Origin: Clostridia bacterium
GTDB taxonomy: Bacteria > Bacillota > Clostridia > Lachnospirales > Lachnospiraceae
Direction of reading: 5' to 3'
DNA: 64,000 nt
Assembly: GCA_910575245.1 (NCBI GenBank)
Contig: CAJTEN010000003.1
Span: 310,001-374,000 of the forward strand
The position numbers and the translations under genes are program-made. Below the pieces are notes generated by a model that searched no databases, had not been told where the DNA came from, and saw only the letters and a list, made by a program, of their open reading frames with translations. Below are positions 60,005-64,000 of this stretch, piece after piece (the stretch's first letter is position 1; each line of letters starts with the position of its first letter).

Positions 60005-60241
60005 TTAGTTGTATTCCATGATCAGGATCGCCAGCGCCGCTTTTGTCGCGTCATCCTCCGGCTCGCAGTCCCATCCCCTGTCGTAGCAGCAGGTGGTCTT
60101 CCCGTCTATCTTTATGGCCAGTTTGGAAATCCTCCCGCCGTCAATCCCGAAAACGCTCCCTTCCTCATAATGCTTTACCGTATAGCTGCAGGCTGTCATC
60201 CTTCCGTCCTGCGGTATCCCGATTACCCCTTTTCTTACCAT
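60005..60241 (-). CDS. Small conserved phage protein, unknown function
   Basis: A 78-residue protein: TACSYTVKHYEEGSVFGIDG then GRISKLAIKIDGKTTCCYDR and GWDCEPEDDATKAALAILIM. The GIDGGRISKL and YDRGWD signatures are, as I recall, those of a small phage/ICE family of unknown function. ATG 60241 with GGAGGG eight bases upstream. Confidence 0.65.
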   Translation of the reverse strand: MVRKGVIGIPQDGRMTACSYTVKHYEEGSVFGIDGGRISKLAIKIDGKTTCCYDRGWDCEPEDDATKAALAILIMEYN

Positions 60242-60270
60242 CCTTTTTCCCTCCGTTTTCCTTTTGTTAG

Positions 60271-60366
60271 ACACATGTTACCTCTGAACGAAGGTATTAT
60301 CCACTTATATCTGCTTCATAAATGTACCAGAGATAACAGCCGGGGATTGTGTACATTATGGCGGAG
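60271..60366. repeat. Early-gene upstream repeat A with DnaA-box-like site
   Basis: About 95 bases starting ACATGTTACCTCTGAA and containing TTATCCACT, ATAAATGT and GTGTACATTATGGCGG. Copies B (60778-60871) and C (63190-63290) show the same order. Each is just upstream of a small early gene. TTATCCACT matches eight of nine positions of the DnaA box. Confidence 0.62.
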
Positions 60367-60369
60367 GGC

Positions 60370-60735
60370 TTATGCCTCTTCCGCCTCCATCCTGATCGCC
60401 GGGATGACCGCCCGCTCCTGTGTCTGCCAGTCCGTGTAGTTTGCCTTTACCTCGGTCAGCCCCGCCATCCGGAAGCCATGCTTTTCGAATTCCGCAAGGG
60501 TCGGTATCAGGCTTGAAAAGGTGCTGCTGGTGAATTCGCTGATGCCGTTCTCCTTAAGCGCCCTTGTGATCTCCGGGATGTCGTTGTCCCATATGGTCTC
60601 GCCAAAATCGATCCTGTCGTTGCCCGCCGTGATGCTGTTCCGGTACGCCCAGAACAATGTGGCGTTGATCCCCCACTCCTTAAGGCTTCCTGCCTGCTCT
60701 GCAATGGCCCTCTCAAAAAGTTCAATTTTTTTCAT
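60370..60735 (-). CDS. Small conserved phage protein, unknown function
   Basis: A 121-residue protein: KKIELFERAIAEQAGSLKEW, GINATLFWAYRNSITAGNDR, IDFGETIWDNDIPEITRALK, ending TDWQTQERAVIPAIRMEAEE. I recall similar proteins in Firmicute phages and ICEs, without known function. The ATG at 60735 has CGGAGGG nine bases upstream. Confidence 0.66.
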   Translation of the reverse strand: MKKIELFERAIAEQAGSLKEWGINATLFWAYRNSITAGNDRIDFGETIWDNDIPEITRALKENGISEFTSSTFSSLIPTLAEFEKHGFRMAGLTEVKANYTDWQTQERAVIPAIRMEAEEA

Positions 60736-60777
60736 GGTGTGTGCCCTCCGTTTTTTCGTATTTTCCCTTTCGGCAGT

Positions 60778-60871
60778 ACACATGTTACCTCTGAAAGCGC
60801 ACATTATCCACTCATATCTGCACCATAAATGTGACAAAGATATGGGTGGATAACTGTGCATAATATGGCGG
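60778..60871. repeat. Early-gene upstream repeat B with paired DnaA-box-like sites
   Basis: Like copy A. Here two opposed boxes form an inverted repeat: TTATCCACTCATATCT (60804-60819) against AGATATGGGTGGATAA (60838-60853), 15 of 16 matching. Could be a phage origin element or an operator. Confidence 0.62.
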
Positions 60872-60872
60872 T

Positions 60873-61091
60873 TTATGAGAACTCCACCATATGTAATGTT
60901 TTGCACACGCGTTTATAATCCCCGCGCTTTAATGCCTGCTTACTGCCATACCGCACCTTCCGGTTCAGATACTTCTTGTTCAGGGAAATGCCCCGGCGCA
61001 GTTCGCCCCTCATGCTGTAGGAGCCATTGCCCCGCTGCCAGCAGTTGCGCTTTTGGTGTGCATTCCCCGGCATCCTTTCCTGCATTGCCAT
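60873..61091 (-). CDS. Small basic phage protein, unknown function
   Basis: A 72-residue, very basic protein (NAHQKRNCWQRGNGSYSMRG, ISLNKKYLNRKVRYGSKQAL KRG). It may bind nucleic acid. GGGGGTGG precedes the ATG at 61091. No family recognised. Confidence 0.5.
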   Translation of the reverse strand: MAMQERMPGNAHQKRNCWQRGNGSYSMRGELRRGISLNKKYLNRKVRYGSKQALKRGDYKRVCKTLHMVEFS

Positions 61092-61121
61092 GTCCGTCCA
61101 CCCCCTTTCCGATTCCAGCAT

Positions 61122-61511
61122 TTATTTTCTGACCACACCGCGTGTCCTGATCTCATAAGCTGCCCCGACACGGTTTCCGTTATAATCCTCGCAGCTCACG
61201 AATCCCTCGCCGTACATTCCAGAATTGATGTTGATGTATCCGCACTGCTGTATCTCATCCACTCCTTCCGGGTGGTAATAGACCGGGTACTGGCAGTTGT
61301 TGCCGATACCGTAGGCGTGGGTGACGGTGTTCCCGATACTCATCCTGTAATATTCCAGATAAGCGCCGAGTTTCTTTTTCAGCAGGTGCATCTGCACCCT
61401 GTCCGTCCCCCATTCATACCGGACTATTTCCCCCACGTTGAGGGCATCCATGAACTCCCCGACTGCCGCCGCCATCGTCTCCTGCATTGTGTCGTCATAT
61501 ACAATCCTCAT
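61122..61511 (-). CDS. Phage protein, unknown function
   Basis: A 129-residue protein (MQETMAAAVGEFMDALNVGE, RVQMHLLKKKLGAYLEYYRM, VYYHPEGVDEIQQCGYININ). Alpha/beta with no recognised motif. Overlaps the upstream gene's end by 17 bases. Function unknown. Confidence 0.55.
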   Translation of the reverse strand: MRIVYDDTMQETMAAAVGEFMDALNVGEIVRYEWGTDRVQMHLLKKKLGAYLEYYRMSIGNTVTHAYGIGNNCQYPVYYHPEGVDEIQQCGYININSGMYGEGFVSCEDYNGNRVGAAYEIRTRGVVRK

Positions 61512-61728
61512 GCCGCGCCCTCCTGTCTGCTTTTTCTATCCGGCAGACCATGCCGTCCACCGCCGTGATCCGCCACCCACTTCCCCGCCAGAGGACCTCC
61601 GCCATCCATAACCCCACATATCCGTTGCTCCTGCTCCGCCCGGAAAGGACTTCCCCGTGCCGGAGCATCCATTCCGCAAGGTTTGTTTTCAGGCGGTTCT
61701 CCCGCTCCATCTTTTCAGCGTAGTTCAT
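61495..61728 (-). CDS. Small phage protein, unknown function
   Basis: A 77-residue protein starting NYAEKMERENRLKTNLAEWM. Trp/Arg-rich centre. GGGGAGGG upstream of the ATG at 61728, which excludes the longer frame. No family recognised. Confidence 0.5.
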   Translation of the reverse strand: MNYAEKMERENRLKTNLAEWMLRHGEVLSGRSRSNGYVGLWMAEVLWRGSGWRITAVDGMVCRIEKADRRARHEDCI

Positions 61729-61742
61729 CCGTACCCTCCCCA

Positions 61743-62228
61743 TCAGTACACAAGGGCGCTCACGCATCCCCGTCTGTCACGGACATCCGCCTCTTTGCAC
61801 CGGAACCCCAGCAGTTCCTGAACCTCCATCTCCACGGCATATTCCGGGTTCCCCGGATGTCCTTTGGGTTTCATCTCCCCCGCCAGTATCTTTTCCGCAT
61901 CCTGCGCCGTAAGGTCAACATACCCCGATGGCGTCATGAAATGGAATTCTTTTCTGCGGGAAACGTAGCGCCGCAGCAGCTCCCCCACGGTCACCTCCCC
62001 GTCCCCGATTTTCACCGCATGGTCTTCCCCGAATATCACCGCAAGGCTGCTCCCGTTCTGCCAGTCAACGTGGATGGAGCCGGAATCGTCAATGCCCGTC
62101 ACCACGCCCTGCAGTCCGGGCGGCATCTCCCTAAAGGGGTCGTCCATCTTTACCAGTTCCACCCTGCACCCCGGCGGGTATTTTTCCCGCAGGGCTTCCA
62201 GTTCCTCTTTTTTGATATAAATTCCCAT
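61743..62228 (-). CDS. DUF4314-containing phage/ICE protein
   Basis: A 161-residue protein. Residues 15-75 carry the DUF4314 pattern: YPPGCRVELVKMDDPFREMP, GLQGVVTGIDDSGSIHVDWQ, NGSSLAVIFGEDHAVKI. The rest adds LLRRYVSRRKEFHFMTPSGY. Common in Firmicute mobile elements, function unknown. Confidence 0.78.
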   Translation of the reverse strand: MGIYIKKEELEALREKYPPGCRVELVKMDDPFREMPPGLQGVVTGIDDSGSIHVDWQNGSSLAVIFGEDHAVKIGDGEVTVGELLRRYVSRRKEFHFMTPSGYVDLTAQDAEKILAGEMKPKGHPGNPEYAVEMEVQELLGFRCKEADVRDRRGCVSALVY

Positions 62229-62290
62229 GCCGTAAACCTCCGTAAATCCCGGCAGGGAGGAAAGCGCCGCCTCCCTGCCCGTTCCGTTCC

Positions 62291-63142
62291 TTATTCCTCT
62301 GCGCCGGAATCCTGGCCGGCCTGTTCAGCCGGGGCCGCTTCCGCAGGTTCCGTGGGTGCCTGTTCCTGCTGCTTTGCCGCCTCCCGCTCGTTCCGGCGGG
62401 CTTCCTGCCACCTCTGCTTATTCTCATCCGTGCGGAAAGCGGAATTCCCTTTCAGCTTTTTCATCAGAAGGTCCCGTATCTCTTTCCCCTCTGCGCCGCC
62501 AAAGCCGAGGCGCAGGAGCCATATCCTCATGTAGTATTTCTCGTTTTCCTCGATGGTCTCTTTGGGGCTGATGCGTTTCTGCTCCTTTGCCTGCCGCACC
62601 ATCGCCGCCGTAAGGTGCGTGAATGCTTTTATCATGTCCGGGTCGTTGATGGCGGGGAGGGTGAATGCCATCTTCCCGTCAAAGAAACCGATGCCCTTAC
62701 ACCCACCCGCATGGTTTTGGAATGTCTGCAGGAAAGTTTCCGCATCGGGAATCTCCGCGCTGCCGAGCGCCTCCACCAGTTCCGCGGGAATCCGGAAGAC
62801 CTCTTCCGCAAAGGAGCGGTTGATAAGGTACTGCTTGCTGTGGATAAGGTAAATGAGGTTCTTAAGCCCCTCCGCCGTCATGCCCTCCACCGGGAGGCTG
62901 ACCGTTCTTTCATCCACCTCCGTGTGGGGCGTTTCGATAAGGCCCTGCTCCAAAAGCCCTGCCCTTACCAGCTCCGCCGTCTTTTCATCCTCCGTCTCCA
63001 CCGCGCCGCTCCTGTCGATGGTGCAGTTCCCGATCTGGTAGCTGCAGGTAGGAACTCCCATGTACTTTGAAGGCTCTCCCAAAATCCCGCTGACTGCCTT
63101 TACCACATCTTTCCTGTTTGCTGCATTCGTCTCAATCCTCAT
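62291..63142 (-). CDS. Phage/ICE 'virulence-related' family protein, unknown function
   Basis: A 283-residue protein: MRIETNAANRKDVVKAVSGI, GVPTCSYQIGNCTIDRSGAV, then a helical domain, MRIWLLRLGFGGAEGKEIRD and an Ala/Glu/Gln-rich tail (EAAKQQEQAPTEPAEAAPAE). Proteins of this build are often labelled virulence-related in Clostridia, without experimental basis that I know of. Repeat C lies upstream. Confidence 0.7.
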   Translation of the reverse strand: MRIETNAANRKDVVKAVSGILGEPSKYMGVPTCSYQIGNCTIDRSGAVETEDEKTAELVRAGLLEQGLIETPHTEVDERTVSLPVEGMTAEGLKNLIYLIHSKQYLINRSFAEEVFRIPAELVEALGSAEIPDAETFLQTFQNHAGGCKGIGFFDGKMAFTLPAINDPDMIKAFTHLTAAMVRQAKEQKRISPKETIEENEKYYMRIWLLRLGFGGAEGKEIRDLLMKKLKGNSAFRTDENKQRWQEARRNEREAAKQQEQAPTEPAEAAPAEQAGQDSGAEE

Positions 63143-63189
63143 CCTTTTTTCCTCCGTTTTTTAAGCCCTCTGGCTTTGTTTTCCCTTTC

Positions 63190-63290
63190 GGTATTACATT
63201 AATCACTCTGAACGGGGATAAAAGCAACTGAAATGTCGGAATAAATGTCACAATAAAAAATCCGGGAACTGTGCATAGTACACAATGCCG
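63190..63290. repeat. Early-gene upstream repeat C (diverged)
   Basis: Diverged copy of repeats A and B: ATTAATCACTCTGAACGGGG, ATAAATGTCACAATAAA and CTGTGCATAGTACACAATGC. The element ATCACTCTGAA also occurs in the recombinase promoter (40294) and, as ATCACTCTAAA, in the integrase promoter (14932), linking early and integration control. Confidence 0.55.
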
Positions 63291-64000
63291 CAAAGCACGA
63301 AATACACATTCGGTAAGGCGCAGCCATTCCCCCACATACGGTACTCTGCGGAATCGGAATGAGGATTTTTCAGCCATTTCCTTATCTGGCTGTCGGACTT
63401 CGACTTTGTGGAAGTCCCCGTGATCTTACGGTGGGTCTCGAACACCTCACGCCAGAATATCATTTCTTCCTCCGTGGGATTCTCCGTCCCCAGCCCGTCA
63501 CACCACCAGTCCGGGAAGCCCTGTAATCTTGCGCATTCCGTAGGGGTCAGCCTCCTCACAATGTAGTCCGGCTCTACGATATGGTAGTCGCCGCTGAACG
63601 CCTCCTGGTTCCCAAGCCACTGCTTGGAGCCCATGCTCGCGGAGATCGTACCAAATACATCCTTACCCGATGCCGTCCGCACATCATTTATTACCGGCGG
63701 GTCCTTATAATCCGTAGCCACCAGCGTGTTTGCCAGTTCCTTTTCCGCCCGCATGAAATAGGAATTCTTGCTCGTGCAGTAGGTGGGGTATGCCACCGCA
63801 TGGCGGTCTGCCCCGGTCAGGCTGAAACACACGTCCTCATTCACCCCGCTGCCCTGCGGCCCGTTCTTATCATCCCTGCCGATCATGGAGCCCTGCACCG
63901 CAACTACAGCGATGCCGCCCTGATTCGAGGACGGATTATTACAGTTACAGTCAAGTGTCCGTGCGGTCTGCGCCTCATAAAAACCGCTGTGCGGATTGCC
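63248..64000 (-). CDS. DNA (cytosine-5) methyltransferase, C-terminal part (cut by window edge)
   Basis: About 250 residues from the right edge to the stop at 63248. The region TARTLDCNC...GGIAVV is the target-recognition area; DYIVRRLTPTECARLQGFPD is motif IX/X and WGNGCALPNVYFVLCGI is the end of the C-5 methyltransferase fold. The catalytic PC motif lies beyond the window. It probably protects phage DNA against host restriction. Confidence 0.87.
   Translation of the reverse strand, partial: GNPHSGFYEAQTARTLDCNCNNPSSNQGGIAVVAVQGSMIGRDDKNGPQGSGVNEDVCFSLTGADRHAVAYPTYCTSKNSYFMRAEKELANTLVATDYKDPPVINDVRTASGKDVFGTISASMGSKQWLGNQEAFSGDYHIVEPDYIVRRLTPTECARLQGFPDWWCDGLGTENPTEEEMIFWREVFETHRKITGTSTKSKSDSQIRKWLKNPHSDSAEYRMWGNGCALPNVYFVLCGIVYYAQFPDFLL

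Noticed and set aside
10244-64000. tRNA gene as integration target at either prophage edge
   Set aside because: No cloverleaf-like sequence with conserved TTCGA or TGG blocks was recognised near 11.1, 20.6 or 38.5 kb.

Overview
The window looks like a chromosome segment of a gut Firmicute, most likely family Lachnospiraceae. The evidence is strong GGAGG ribosome binding sites, Bce-type and LytTR/GHKL two-component systems, Tn916-like Int/Xis proteins and a low-GC Gram-positive siphophage. Almost every gene is on the minus strand. No rRNA, tRNA or CRISPR array was seen.

Layout. (1) 1-6.3 kb is a phosphate locus read right to left: pstS, pstC, pstA, a Na+/Pi cotransporter with a PhoU-like tail, a PhoB-like regulator and the start of its kinase, which is cut by the window edge. 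No pstB is present. (2) 6.4-10.2 kb is a Bce-like antibiotic-sensing module (response regulator, kinase, ABC ATPase, permease). (3) 10.4-11.0 kb holds a MITE-like hairpin and a small tyrosine phosphatase. (4) 11.1-20.6 kb is a decayed prophage. It has an AT-rich pair of probable defence genes (TIR-like protein plus class III cyclase-like protein), a frameshifted tyrosine integrase, two excisionase-like genes, an endolysin tail fused directly to a DNA polymerase that has lost its last catalytic motif, and early genes.

(5) 20.9-33.1 kb is the most unusual region. A LytTR/GHKL two-component system has a promoter carrying two direct repeats in AgrA-like geometry. It is followed on the same strand by about eight proteins that share short N-terminal motifs of the type M(N/S)VNGI...(S/N)F(A/S)(D/E/Q), two of them only in part. 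The cistrons are separated by recurrent structured elements: a two-hairpin leader before several genes and a three-way-junction-like element after several others. One family gene is interrupted by an IS200-like element and can be restored exactly on paper. I know of no described function for this set. (6) 33.4-36.4 kb is a VanRS-like two-component system with a lipoprotein. (7) 36.5-38.5 kb holds gene remnants, an iteron-rich region, a probable type I toxin-antitoxin pair and a small conserved gene.

(8) 38.5-64 kb is the left part of a second, apparently intact siphoprophage that runs off the right edge: serine recombinase, endolysin, holin, tail, head, portal, terminase, small early genes and a DNA methyltransferase. 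Its lysin is nearly identical to the fragment in the first prophage, so the two phages are close relatives with different integration modules. Two foreign-looking cargo genes interrupt its structural operon: a two-helix membrane protein with nested inverted repeats upstream, and an FRG-domain protein.
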